A stretch of 24,948 bases of DNA. Origin: an uncultured Acidaminococcus sp. (GTDB lineage Bacteria > Bacillota > Negativicutes > Acidaminococcales > Acidaminococcaceae). The stretch is taken from assembly GCA_900554515.1 (NCBI GenBank), contig USHN01000014.1:1-24948 (forward strand). Direction: 5' to 3'. The notes under the pieces were generated by a model. It searched no databases and was not told the DNA's origin. It worked only from the letters and a program-made list of their open reading frames with translations. How positions within the stretch are numbered: the stretch's first letter is position 1; every line of letters begins with the position of its first letter. Below, in pieces: positions 15,712 to 23,537 of the stretch. The translations under genes and the position numbers were made by a program.

Positions 15712-16423
15712 CATTCTCCTCCTTTTTTTCTCCGATATAAAGCGGTGCAAAGGGTGACATTTGGGAGATATAAATTTTCCCCCGGCGAAGCAGTTCCAAT
15801 ACCGCTAAAAATGCGGCAATGGCCTCTCCCCGATTCTTTCGATGGTGCAGAAAATGACGCAGTCTTACCCCTTGTTTATGTTGCTGCACAGAATGGAGAA
15901 TCTCCTCCATTTTATCCTGGATGGGAAATTCCTGCCGGGCAATTACAGGAGCCGCTTCTTTGGGAGATGGCACCAGGGCGACCAGCGCCTCTATAAGATC
16001 CGCCAAGCGATAGCGCTTTAAAGGTCGCTGCGCTGCTGGCAACGGCATAGGCTCCCGGGTCAGCAACAGGCTGCTTTGCTCCAGACAAAGCCGTAAAGCC
16101 TCCGCCCTTTTTTTATTTTTCCTGTATTCTACCAGCATATCTACCAGTAGTTTCCGGGGATCCCCCTCTTCTTCGGTCTCTTCCACCGGCTCCTTTGGCA
16201 GGAGCATCCGGCTCTTGATTTGGAGCAGCATCGCCGCCAATACCAAAAAGTGACTGGCAATTTCCAAATCATAGGTCTCCATAGTATCCAGGTACTGGAT
16301 ATACTGCTCTGTTACAGAGACGATGGGAATATCGTAGATATCAATTTTATTTTTTTCAATCAGGTGAAGCAATAGATCCAGCGGCCCTTCAAAGTCCGCC
16401 AGTTTAATTTGCATGGCTGCCAT
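15689..16423 (-). CDS. scpA: Segregation and condensation protein A
   Basis: A 244-residue kleisin subunit of the SMC-ScpAB condensin. The N terminus has the kleisin signature FEGPLDLLLHLIEKNKIDIYDIPI, with SHFLVLAAMLLQIKSRMLLP near residue 58, and the C-terminal winged helix (AIAAFLAVLELLRRGKIYISQ) contacts SMC. The SMC gene is not in the window. The ATG at 16423 follows the protease gene by 19 bp; GGAT and a more distant GAGG are weak ribosome binding sites. A second ATG at 16414 is possible. It overlaps scpB. Confidence 0.95.
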   Translation of the reverse strand: MAAMQIKLADFEGPLDLLLHLIEKNKIDIYDIPIVSVTEQYIQYLDTMETYDLEIASHFLVLAAMLLQIKSRMLLPKEPVEETEEEGDPRKLLVDMLVEYRKNKKRAEALRLCLEQSSLLLTREPMPLPAAQRPLKRYRLADLIEALVALVPSPKEAAPVIARQEFPIQDKMEEILHSVQQHKQGVRLRHFLHHRKNRGEAIAAFLAVLELLRRGKIYISQMSPFAPLYIGEKKEENDGTIQTG

Positions 16424-16442
16424 GGGCTACATCCAGTCCTCT

Positions 16443-17069
16443 TTAGAAAAACACCAAGCTGATAAGTGCCTGGCACAAGTTCAGATACAAATTGGCCAGC
16501 GGCGAAACGATGATATTGACCAGCCCGGTGAAACACACCACAATAAGAATTAAATTGGTATACGGGCCTATCAGCCGTTCGTAGGCCATGGCCTTGTCAT
16601 AGGGAAGCCACTCCCGCAGAATATTATACCCGTCCATGGGAGGAATGGGCAGCAGGTTAAAAAAGGCAAACCATACATTATAGAGCATCAGCCAACGCAA
16701 AAAATACATCACGCCCATACCAGGCTGCAAAAAACGCACCAGAAAAACCTGGAGGAACAGAGCCAAAAAAGCCAGCAAAAGATTACTACCCGGTCCGGCA
16801 AAAGCTACCTTCATGATCCCCGTTCGAGGATTTTGATAGTACCGGGGATTGATTTGCACAGGTTTCGCCCAGCCAAAACCCACCAGGACCAGCATCAATG
16901 TACCAATCAGATCCAGATGTGCCAGGGGGTTCATAGTCAACCTCCCATCCATCTCCGGGGTAGGATCCCCCAAACTAGTAGATACCGCTCCGTGGGCATA
17001 TTCATGAACGGTGAGGGTAAAGAGCAGCGCCGGGATCCTAAAGACCAGGGACGCATCCATACTCAGCAT
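16443..17069 (-). CDS. Site-2 protease family (M50) membrane protein
   Basis: A 208-residue multi-pass membrane metalloprotease of the small YwhC-like M50 group. The zinc motif HEYAH is at residues 22-26 in the first hydrophobic segment, and NLLPIPPMDG with Asp146 supplies the third zinc ligand. PLAHLDLIGTLML and FAGPGSNLLLA are further family segments. The substrate is unknown; homologues very often lie directly before scpA, as here. The open frame runs 20 codons further upstream into the terminator, but GGAGG ten bases before the ATG at 17069 fixes the start; a second ATG three codons later is also possible. A good promoter precedes the gene. Confidence 0.88.
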   Translation of the reverse strand: MLSMDASLVFRIPALLFTLTVHEYAHGAVSTSLGDPTPEMDGRLTMNPLAHLDLIGTLMLVLVGFGWAKPVQINPRYYQNPRTGIMKVAFAGPGSNLLLAFLALFLQVFLVRFLQPGMGVMYFLRWLMLYNVWFAFFNLLPIPPMDGYNILREWLPYDKAMAYERLIGPYTNLILIVVCFTGLVNIIVSPLANLYLNLCQALISLVFF

Positions 17070-17100
17070 AAAAAAACGCCTCCATTTACAGGTTGTTAAA

Positions 17101-17129
17101 ATACTAGCATAAACCAGAAAAAGGGTCAA
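17101..17129 (-). promoter_or_regulatory. Promoter of the protease-scpAB operon
   Basis: On the minus strand TTGACC (plus 17124-17129) and TAGTAT (plus 17101-17106) are separated by exactly 17 bp, with TGC just before the -10. The -35 hexamer is inside the descending arm of the codY terminator hairpin. The start codon of the protease gene lies 32 bp after the -10. Confidence 0.65.
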
Positions 17130-17155
17130 ACTGCCGAGAACAGTTTGGCCCTTTT
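17118..17155 (-). terminator. Terminator of codY
   Basis: AAAAAGGGTCAAACTG at 17118-17133 pairs with CAGTTTGGCCCTTTT at 17141-17155 around a 7-nt loop. One internal position is a T-G wobble on the plus strand and C-A on the minus strand. A T run ends the hairpin on the minus strand. It starts 10 bp after the codY stop codon. Confidence 0.8.
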
Positions 17156-17164
17156 GGTTTGGAC

Positions 17165-17941
17165 TTACTTTTTGTGTTCTTTCAATCCTTCCCGCAAGTA
17201 TTCGTTCAAGATCCGGACATACGTGCCTTTCATTCCCAGAGACTCGGTTTCCAGCACACCTGCGCTTTCAAACTTGCGCAGCGCATTGACAATCACGCTG
17301 CGGGTAATCCCGGCCTGGTCTGCAATCTTACTGGCAACCAGCAGGCCTTCATCGCCCTGGAGTGCCTTTAAAATCTCGCTGATGGCTTCCAGTTCACTGT
17401 AGGACAAATTACTGAACGCAATTTGTACCATGGCCTTTTTCCGGGAAGCGTCTTCAATTTTGAGAGCTTTATCGTGGAGCATCTGCATCCCAATTACGGT
17501 AGCGGCATATTCTCCTAAAAGCAGGTCGCTGTCTACAAATTCCTTCTTGAATTTGCCTAGAATCAAGGTCCCCAGCCGTTCTCCATTTCCAAAAATGGGG
17601 ACTACCGTGGTAAATTTATTTTCAAACAGGCACTTGGTCTCATCGGCAAAGGCACACATATTTTTTACCAACCGATAATTGGAAGAAGTTTCCCGGATGC
17701 CTTCCAGCCATTTCACGTAGTTTTTGGGGAAATAGCCTACATCCAGCACCTTTTTAATCATCAGTTCACATTCAAAGCCATCCAGAATGGAATAGCCCAG
17801 CAAGGCGCCCTTACTGGAAACAATATAAATATTGGACTTGATCACATCCCGCAGTACTTCCGCCATTTTTTTATAACTGACAGACTCTGCATTTTGCAAC
17901 ATTTTGTTGATCATGCGTGTCTTTTCAAGCAACGCTAACAT
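17165..17941 (-). CDS. codY: Global transcriptional regulator CodY
   Basis: A 258-residue pleiotropic regulator, near the 259 of B. subtilis CodY. Residues 1-155 form the GAF domain that senses branched-chain amino acids, and 203-223 are the helix-turn-helix (SKIADQAGITRSVIVNALRK), almost identical to that family's DNA-binding region, followed by SLGMKGTYVRILN. GNGERLGTLIL (118-128) is a conserved GAF segment linked with GTP response. By alignment from memory, Arg61, Met62, Met65, Thr96 and Pro99 of the B. subtilis pocket are Met, Ile, Val, Cys and Ala here, while Phe71, Pro72 and Phe98 are kept. The start at 17941 has GAGGAGGG upstream, 15 bp after xerC. Promoter and CodY-like boxes upstream of xerC suggest autoregulation. 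Confidence 0.97.
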   Translation of the reverse strand: MLALLEKTRMINKMLQNAESVSYKKMAEVLRDVIKSNIYIVSSKGALLGYSILDGFECELMIKKVLDVGYFPKNYVKWLEGIRETSSNYRLVKNMCAFADETKCLFENKFTTVVPIFGNGERLGTLILGKFKKEFVDSDLLLGEYAATVIGMQMLHDKALKIEDASRKKAMVQIAFSNLSYSELEAISEILKALQGDEGLLVASKIADQAGITRSVIVNALRKFESAGVLETESLGMKGTYVRILNEYLREGLKEHKK

Positions 17942-17956
17942 AATTGTGGTCCCTCC

Positions 17957-18874
17957 TCATGCTCTTGGATGATGTTTTTCATAGACAGCTGTCAATCGTT
18001 CCGCTGTAATATGCGTATAGATTTGTGTGGTCGACAAACTGGCATGGCCCAGAAGTTCTTGTACACTGCGCAAATCTGCGCCATGGTCCAGCAAATGGGT
18101 AGCAAATGTATGTCGGATGGTATGCGGACTGATTTTCTTATCCAGTGCAATCTGCTGCACATAGTGATCCAGTATGCGCCGCACGCTCCGTGCGGTAAGC
18201 GGCGTTCCCCGGCTGTTGACAAAGACATACGCATGGGGCTTCGCCTGGTATTTTGTCATCAGCGGCTTCCGGCAGCCTGTTAGATAGTCCTGCATGGCCG
18301 CCACACAAGGGTGTCCTAAAGGAACCAGCCGCTCCTTATTGCCTTTACCCAAAAGCAGGGCAAAGCGGCTTCCCAGATCTACCCGGGAAAGCGTAAGGCC
18401 GGTAAGCTCTGAAACACGGCAGCCGGTGGAATACAGAAATTCCAAAATCGCCCGGTCTCGTTTCCCCAGCTCTTTGCTGGTATCCGGTGCCCTAAGCAGC
18501 AAGTCTATTTCTACCTCTTCCAAAAAGGCCGGCAGTTTCTTTTCCAGTTTGGGTGTCCGCACTTTGGTAAATGGATTCACCTTCACCAGATTCTCCCGCC
18601 GCAAATAGCGGTAAAAAGAACGCAGTGCGGAAATCCGTCGGGCAATGGTCCTCCGGGAGAGCTTTTCTGCGTGCATGGCAGCCAGATAGCCCCGGATCTC
18701 CAGAACTGTCACCTTGGGCCAGGCCGCTTCCGGATTTTTTTGCGTCAGATACTCTGTAAAGCGCTTAATATCATCCCCATAGTTCAGCACTGTCAAAGGA
18801 GAATCGTCCTTTTCTACCGTCAGATAGGAAAGAAAATCCTCCACCAGTTGGGTATTTTTTAAGCGAGTATCCAT
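17957..18874 (-). CDS. xerC: Tyrosine recombinase XerC (CodV)
   Basis: A 305-residue site-specific recombinase that resolves chromosome dimers at dif sites. The catalytic set is complete: Arg153 (TGCRVSEL), Lys177 (GKGNKER), His251 and Arg254 (HTIRHTF), His277 (LLGHASLSTTQ) and the nucleophile Tyr286 (IYTH). The N-terminal SAM-like DNA-binding domain fills residues 5-95. Its place between trmFO and codY matches codV of Bacillus, so XerC rather than XerD is preferred. No dif-like site was recognised in the window and nothing suggests a mobile integrase. The ribosome binding site is modest (GGGGATTGCC). It has its own promoter and is probably cotranscribed with codY. Confidence 0.93.
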   Translation of the reverse strand: MDTRLKNTQLVEDFLSYLTVEKDDSPLTVLNYGDDIKRFTEYLTQKNPEAAWPKVTVLEIRGYLAAMHAEKLSRRTIARRISALRSFYRYLRRENLVKVNPFTKVRTPKLEKKLPAFLEEVEIDLLLRAPDTSKELGKRDRAILEFLYSTGCRVSELTGLTLSRVDLGSRFALLLGKGNKERLVPLGHPCVAAMQDYLTGCRKPLMTKYQAKPHAYVFVNSRGTPLTARSVRRILDHYVQQIALDKKISPHTIRHTFATHLLDHGADLRSVQELLGHASLSTTQIYTHITAERLTAVYEKHHPRA

Positions 18875-18885
18875 GGCAATCCCCG

Positions 18886-18900
18886 AATTTTAAGAATTTT
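18886..18900. promoter_or_regulatory. Candidate CodY box 1 in the xerC-codY leader
   Basis: The plus strand reads AATTTTAAGAATTTT, matching AATTTTCWGAAAATT at 12 of 15 positions. It lies 12 bp upstream of the xerC start codon and downstream of the predicted transcription start, where binding would block elongation or initiation. Confidence 0.4.
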
Positions 18901-18902
18901 AC

Positions 18903-18917
18903 TGTTTTCTGGACAAT
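18903..18917. promoter_or_regulatory. Candidate CodY box 2 in the xerC-codY leader
   Basis: On the minus strand ATTGTCCAGAAAACA matches the CodY consensus at 10 of 15 positions, including an intact CAGAAAA core. It is two bases from box 1 and spans the likely transcription start. Alone it would be weak; the tandem arrangement makes it more credible. Confidence 0.3.
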
Positions 18918-18919
18918 TT

Positions 18920-18948
18920 ATACTAACATATTCAGATTAATCGTGCAA
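18920..18948 (-). promoter_or_regulatory. Promoter of xerC-codY
   Basis: On the minus strand TTGCAC (plus 18943-18948) and TAGTAT (plus 18920-18925) are 17 bp apart, with TGT before the -10. The -35 lies in the last codons of trmFO. An overlapping TATAAA three bases downstream is an alternative -10. The same TAGTAT plus TGn arrangement is seen at the protease-scpAB promoter. Confidence 0.6.
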
Positions 18949-20253
18949 GCGATTTTTGTATAATTCAATATATTGCAGGCTCCGGCTGGCAATCGCCCCG
19001 TTTTTCTCTTTCTTGTTCCGGATTTTTGGACCATCCCAGGGAGCCATAATTCCGAAATTGATATTCATAGGCTGGAAATGCTTTACGTCAGGATTACTGA
19101 TATAGTGACTGAGGGCGCCCATGGCGGTAATCGCAGGCAGCACTTCTACGGGTTTTCCTTTAATTTTTTGGGCGACATAGAGTCCAATGGCAAGCCCTGA
19201 AGCAGCGCTTTCCACATACCCTTCCACTCCGGTCATCTGGCCGGCAAAATAAAAATTTGGGTGATCCCGCAGGGAATAATCCGGTGCTAACAGCAAGGGG
19301 GAATTCATATAGGAGTTCTTGTGCATGACACCATACCGTACAAATTCCGCATGGGACAGGCCGGGAATCATACGAAAAACGCGGCGCTGTTCCGGCCATT
19401 TCAAATGGGTCTGGAATCCTACCAGGTTATACAACGTCCCTGCCCCGTTATCCTGCCGCAGCTGCACCACAGCATACGGGTCTTCTCCCGTTTTCGGATC
19501 CGGCAGTCCTACGGGTTTCAACGGCCCAAACCGCATGGTATCTTCTCCCCGCAGGGCCATTTCCTCAATGGGCATACAGGCTTCAAACACATTATGCTCA
19601 AAGTCATGAATGTCGGCTGTTTCTGCATGGGACAATTCCTGCCAAAAGCGCAGGTACTCTTCTTTAGTAAAGGGGCAATTATAATAGGCTGCCTCTCCCT
19701 TGCCATACCGGGATGCTTTGTACACCTTTTCCTTATCAATAGATTCCAGCGTCACAATGGGGGCTGCGGCATCAAAGAAATGAAACGAATCCTTTTGAAT
19801 CAGGTTTTGAATGGCTTCTGCCAGCGCCCCGCCTGTTAAAGGCCCCGTAGCCGTAATAACGATATCTTCCGGCGGAAATTCGCTGTAGTCCGTAATTTCT
19901 TTTTCCACCACATGAATCAGCGGGTGACTTCTCACAGCTTCGGTAATTGCCTTAGCAAAGCCTTCCCGGTCTACGGCCAGGGCTCCGCCTGCCGGCACTT
20001 GGTGATGATCTGCCTCCCGCATGGTCAAAGATCCCAGCCGGCGCATCTCTTCTTTCAAAAGGCCCACTGCATTTTCCACATTATTGGCGCGCAGGGAGTT
20101 GCTACAGACCAGTTCACTAAACCATCCTGTATGATGGGCAGGATCGCTCTTTTGGGGACGCATTTCGTACAGCGACACAGGGATTCCCTGCTGGGCCAGC
20201 TGCCAGGCGGCTTCACTGCCTGCCAGGCCAGCCCCGATGACATGCACATTCAT
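18937..20253 (-). CDS. trmFO: Folate-dependent tRNA m5U54 methyltransferase TrmFO
   Basis: A 438-residue FAD enzyme that methylates U54 in the T loop of tRNAs using 5,10-methylenetetrahydrofolate as carbon source. The FAD loop is VIGAGLAGSEAAWQLA (5-20). YEMRP, HHTGWFSELVCSNSLRANN with Cys50, and FEACMPIEEMA with a second conserved cysteine are family signatures, as is FAGQMTGVEGYVESAASGL near 330. The open frame runs 31 codons further upstream inside topA; the ATG at 20253 gives the usual N terminus and uses AAGGAG from the topA stop region. It lies seven bp after topA, the gid position of the B. subtilis dprA-topA-gid-codV cluster. Confidence 0.96.
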   Translation of the reverse strand: MNVHVIGAGLAGSEAAWQLAQQGIPVSLYEMRPQKSDPAHHTGWFSELVCSNSLRANNVENAVGLLKEEMRRLGSLTMREADHHQVPAGGALAVDREGFAKAITEAVRSHPLIHVVEKEITDYSEFPPEDIVITATGPLTGGALAEAIQNLIQKDSFHFFDAAAPIVTLESIDKEKVYKASRYGKGEAAYYNCPFTKEEYLRFWQELSHAETADIHDFEHNVFEACMPIEEMALRGEDTMRFGPLKPVGLPDPKTGEDPYAVVQLRQDNGAGTLYNLVGFQTHLKWPEQRRVFRMIPGLSHAEFVRYGVMHKNSYMNSPLLLAPDYSLRDHPNFYFAGQMTGVEGYVESAASGLAIGLYVAQKIKGKPVEVLPAITAMGALSHYISNPDVKHFQPMNINFGIMAPWDGPKIRNKKEKNGAIASRSLQYIELYKNRLHD

Positions 20254-20260
20254 TCTCCTA

Positions 20261-22348
20261 TTACTCCTTGGTTTTCTTCTTGCTTTTACTATTGGGACAG
20301 TTTTCATTGCTGCAGTGAAGGGTCTTTTTCCCATTGCGCTCCACATGTTCCAGCATCATACTGCCGCACTGGGGACAGGTCTCATTGGTTGGTTTATCCC
20401 AACTGGTAAAGTGACAGGTAGGATAATTGGCACAGCCATAGAACAGCCGTCCTGTTTTACTGTGGCGGGCGATTAAATCCCCGCCGCACTGGGGACAAGT
20501 AACCCCGATTTTTTCCAAAATCGGTTTTGTATTGCGACATTCTGGAAATCCTGGGCAGGCTAGGAATTTCCCGTGGCGCCCCTCCTTCACCACCATCAAG
20601 CGGCCACATTTTTCGCAGCGGACGTCGCTTACAATCACAGGTTGTTCCACCACGGGAATGCTTTCATCCGCCACCTTCAGCGCTTTGGCAAAGGGCGTAT
20701 AAAACTCCTGAAGCACAGTATCCTTATTGTTCTTATGTTCGCTGATGGCATCCAGCTCCGCTTCCATATGGGCACTGAAAGAGACGTTAAGAATATCAGA
20801 AAAGTATTGTTCCAGCATTTCCATGGTGAGTTTCCCCAGTTCTGTGGGAAGAATTTTCTTGCCCTCTTTCACCACATAACCCCGGGCCAGAATGGTTTGG
20901 ATAATGGGAGAATAGGTACTGGGCCGACCGATGCCTTTATCTTCCAATTCCTTTACCAGAGAAGCTTCTGTAAAATTGGCCGGAGGTTCCGTGAAATGCT
21001 GCACGGACGAATTGAGTTTCACAAGGTCCAGCACCGTTTCTTTGGGTAGTGCCGGTACCTTTTTGTCTTTTTCTTCGTCCTTTTTATCCGCCAGCCACAA
21101 GAACCCGTCAAACTTCACGACACTGCCTGCTGCCCGCAGTTCATAGGCATCCCCTTGGATAGTCAGGGCCGTAATCTGGCTGATGGAATTTTGCATCTGG
21201 CTCATGACAGTTCGTTTCCAGATCAGGGTATATAGCCGCAATTGGTCCCTGTCCAAAAATTTTGCCATCGCTTCCGGTGTACGCAGGCAGCTGGTAGGAC
21301 GAATGGCCTCATGGGCTTCCTGGGCATTTTTCCGGCTACTATACACATTGGGTTTTGCCGGCAGATACGGATCCCCATAAGTTTCTCCAATAAAGCCACG
21401 AATTTCCTCTACGGCCGCACTTGCTAAGTGCACAGAGTCCGTACGCATATAGGTAATAAGACCGACAGAGCCTTTTTTGCCCAGGGTAACCCCTTCATAG
21501 AGCTGCTGGGCCAGCATCATTACTTTTTTCGTAGTAAAATTCAGCCGTTTATTGGCTTCCTGCTGCAGGCTACTGGTGGTAAAAGGCGGCACCGGGCGTC
21601 TTGCACGGTCCTTCACAGAGCAGTCCGTCACCTGATAGGCTGCTTTTTTTAGTTCTTTTGTTACCTGGTCGGCTTCTTCTTTGGTATGGATAACCAGTTT
21701 TTTCCCATCTTTTTTCGTTACGTCCGCCGTAATTTTAGGTGTCTTGCCGCCGGGTGCCAGCACTACAGAGCTGGTCCAGTATTCCTGCGGCTCAAAGTCG
21801 TCAATTTCTTTTTGGCGGTCACAAATGATTTTTACAGCTACGCTCTGTACCCTGCCGGCGGATAATCCTTTGCGGATTTTCCGCCACAGTAGCGGGCTCA
21901 GCTGATACCCTACAATTCTGTCCAGGATTCTCCGGGTTTGCTGGGCATCCACCATATCCATATCAATGGCATGAGGTTCTTTCAGTGCGCCTTTAATGGC
22001 GGTATTTGTAATTTCATGAAAAGAAATTCGGCAGGCTGCGGCAGGATCTACGCCCAGGATATAGCTTAAATGCCAGGCGATGGCTTCCCCTTCCCGGTCC
22101 GGGTCCGTTGCCAGAAAGATCCGGTCGGATTTTTTGGCCAGCGTCTTTAATTCTTTAATCAAAGGCCCCTTGCCCCGGATATTTATATATTTTGGAGTAA
22201 AATTGTGCTCAATATCCACACCAAACTGGCTTTTCGGCAGATCCCGCAAATGTCCCATGGAGGCACGGACTGTATAATTTTTGCCCAAAAAGCGTTCGAT
22301 GGTTTTGGCCTTGGTGGGAGATTCCACAATCACCAGATTTTTCGTCAC
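20261..22348 (-). CDS. topA: DNA topoisomerase I
   Basis: A 695-residue type IA topoisomerase that relaxes negative supercoils. The Toprim domain has VIVESPTK with Glu9 and TDPDREGE (81-88) for magnesium. The active-site tyrosine is Tyr300 in GLITYMRTDS. From about residue 575 there are three four-cysteine zinc motifs, each intact, followed by a lysine-rich tail. The start codon is GTG at 22348 with TAGGAGG nine bases upstream. It lies 12 bp after dprA and seven bp before trmFO, so all three are probably one transcript. Confidence 0.97.
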   Translation of the reverse strand: MTKNLVIVESPTKAKTIERFLGKNYTVRASMGHLRDLPKSQFGVDIEHNFTPKYINIRGKGPLIKELKTLAKKSDRIFLATDPDREGEAIAWHLSYILGVDPAAACRISFHEITNTAIKGALKEPHAIDMDMVDAQQTRRILDRIVGYQLSPLLWRKIRKGLSAGRVQSVAVKIICDRQKEIDDFEPQEYWTSSVVLAPGGKTPKITADVTKKDGKKLVIHTKEEADQVTKELKKAAYQVTDCSVKDRARRPVPPFTTSSLQQEANKRLNFTTKKVMMLAQQLYEGVTLGKKGSVGLITYMRTDSVHLASAAVEEIRGFIGETYGDPYLPAKPNVYSSRKNAQEAHEAIRPTSCLRTPEAMAKFLDRDQLRLYTLIWKRTVMSQMQNSISQITALTIQGDAYELRAAGSVVKFDGFLWLADKKDEEKDKKVPALPKETVLDLVKLNSSVQHFTEPPANFTEASLVKELEDKGIGRPSTYSPIIQTILARGYVVKEGKKILPTELGKLTMEMLEQYFSDILNVSFSAHMEAELDAISEHKNNKDTVLQEFYTPFAKALKVADESIPVVEQPVIVSDVRCEKCGRLMVVKEGRHGKFLACPGFPECRNTKPILEKIGVTCPQCGGDLIARHSKTGRLFYGCANYPTCHFTSWDKPTNETCPQCGSMMLEHVERNGKKTLHCSNENCPNSKSKKKTKE

Positions 22349-22360
22349 AATATATTCCTC

Positions 22361-23482
22361 CTAAATGCTTCGATAGTGATTACCCAGATCCTGGACAACC
22401 AGCCCTGCCATTTCCAGCTGCAGCAAATAGGTGCTGAGGGACGCAATAGGCCAGGGAAATTGTTCGGCGAGTGTATCCAGAGTCTGTCCTGAGTGGTTCT
22501 TGATATATTCATGCAGTGCCTGCAGTTTTTGTCCTTCTTCCTGGGGAACTTCCGCAAAAAGCGATGGTTCTTGGTAGTGCAGCTTTTTTTCCTGCGTAAC
22601 GCCCACCCCCAAAACCTGTAAAATTTCTTCCGGGCAGGTGATAACGTGGGCCCCTTCCTTCAGCAGCCGGTTAGTTCCCTGACTGGTTTCCGAGGTAATG
22701 GGGCCGGGAATGGATAAAAGGTCCCGGTTTTCTTCCACGGCCAGGCGTGCTGTAATCATGGCACCGCTTTTAATTGCCGCTTCCGTTACCAGAACGGCTT
22801 GGGAAAGGCCTACAATGATACGGTTACGCATAGGAAATTGCCGCCCCAAGGGTTCCACCCAGGGAGCAAATTCAGTCATCAGGGCGCCGCCATTTTCCAC
22901 GATTTGGGAAAACAGCCGTAGATTGCTGCGAGGATATAGAAAGCCGAAGCCGCTGCCCAGCACAGCCAGTGTCTTGCCTCCGCCCTTTAGGGCTCCTTTA
23001 TGGGAAGCTGCATCCACCCCAAGGGCACCACCGCTCACGATACAGACATGGGAAGCAGCCAGAGACGTCGCAAACTGCTCGGCCACTGAAAGCCCGTAGT
23101 TAGTAGCTTTTCGGGCTCCCACAATGGCAAGCGTGGGGTCATCGCCGGGAAGTTCACCTTTTACATACAGTACAGGAGGCGGCGCCGTGATATGCCGCAG
23201 GCGCTCCGGATATAAAACATCCTGCAAGGTAAGAATCCTGACATGTTCTTTCTTACAAAAGTCATAGATTTTTTCCGGCATGGATCGCTGCTTTTCGCTT
23301 TGCCAATACCGTGCCAAAGCGGGTGTTAAAAATCCCGCCTTGGTAAGCGTGTCCCCGCTTTGTTCTAACACATCCCGGGCACTTCCAAACGCTTCCAATA
23401 GGCCTGGCATCTTCCCTGCGGCCTGATAGCCCAAAAATGCTGCCAGTGCGGCCTGATAGACTGCTTCCAAATTGTATCCCAT
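22361..23482 (-). CDS. dprA: DNA processing protein DprA (Smf)
   Basis: A 373-residue protein that binds incoming single-stranded DNA and loads RecA during natural transformation; it is also widespread in bacteria not known to be competent. An N-terminal SAM-like region (1-75) precedes the Rossmann fold, with AIVGARKATNYG near 118, SGGALGVDAASHKGAL near 150, FPMRNRIIVGLS near 215 and AMITARLAVEENRDLLSIPG near 240. The C terminus (310-373) is a winged helix of the DML1 type. The ATG at 23482 directly abuts AAAGG with an in-frame stop six bases upstream, so the ribosome binding site is poorly spaced; a TTG four codons later is the alternative. It is first in the dprA-topA-trmFO run. Confidence 0.93.
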   Translation of the reverse strand: MGYNLEAVYQAALAAFLGYQAAGKMPGLLEAFGSARDVLEQSGDTLTKAGFLTPALARYWQSEKQRSMPEKIYDFCKKEHVRILTLQDVLYPERLRHITAPPPVLYVKGELPGDDPTLAIVGARKATNYGLSVAEQFATSLAASHVCIVSGGALGVDAASHKGALKGGGKTLAVLGSGFGFLYPRSNLRLFSQIVENGGALMTEFAPWVEPLGRQFPMRNRIIVGLSQAVLVTEAAIKSGAMITARLAVEENRDLLSIPGPITSETSQGTNRLLKEGAHVITCPEEILQVLGVGVTQEKKLHYQEPSLFAEVPQEEGQKLQALHEYIKNHSGQTLDTLAEQFPWPIASLSTYLLQLEMAGLVVQDLGNHYRSI

Positions 23483-23537
23483 CCTTTAGGTTTATACTTC
23501 TGCGTCTTTTGCATAACTTGTGTTCAAACTGTTTTTT

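Noticed and set aside
17957..18874. Tyrosine recombinase as evidence for an integrated mobile element
   Set aside because: Its position between trmFO and codY and its length match the housekeeping XerC/CodV; no attachment repeats or phage genes lie nearby.
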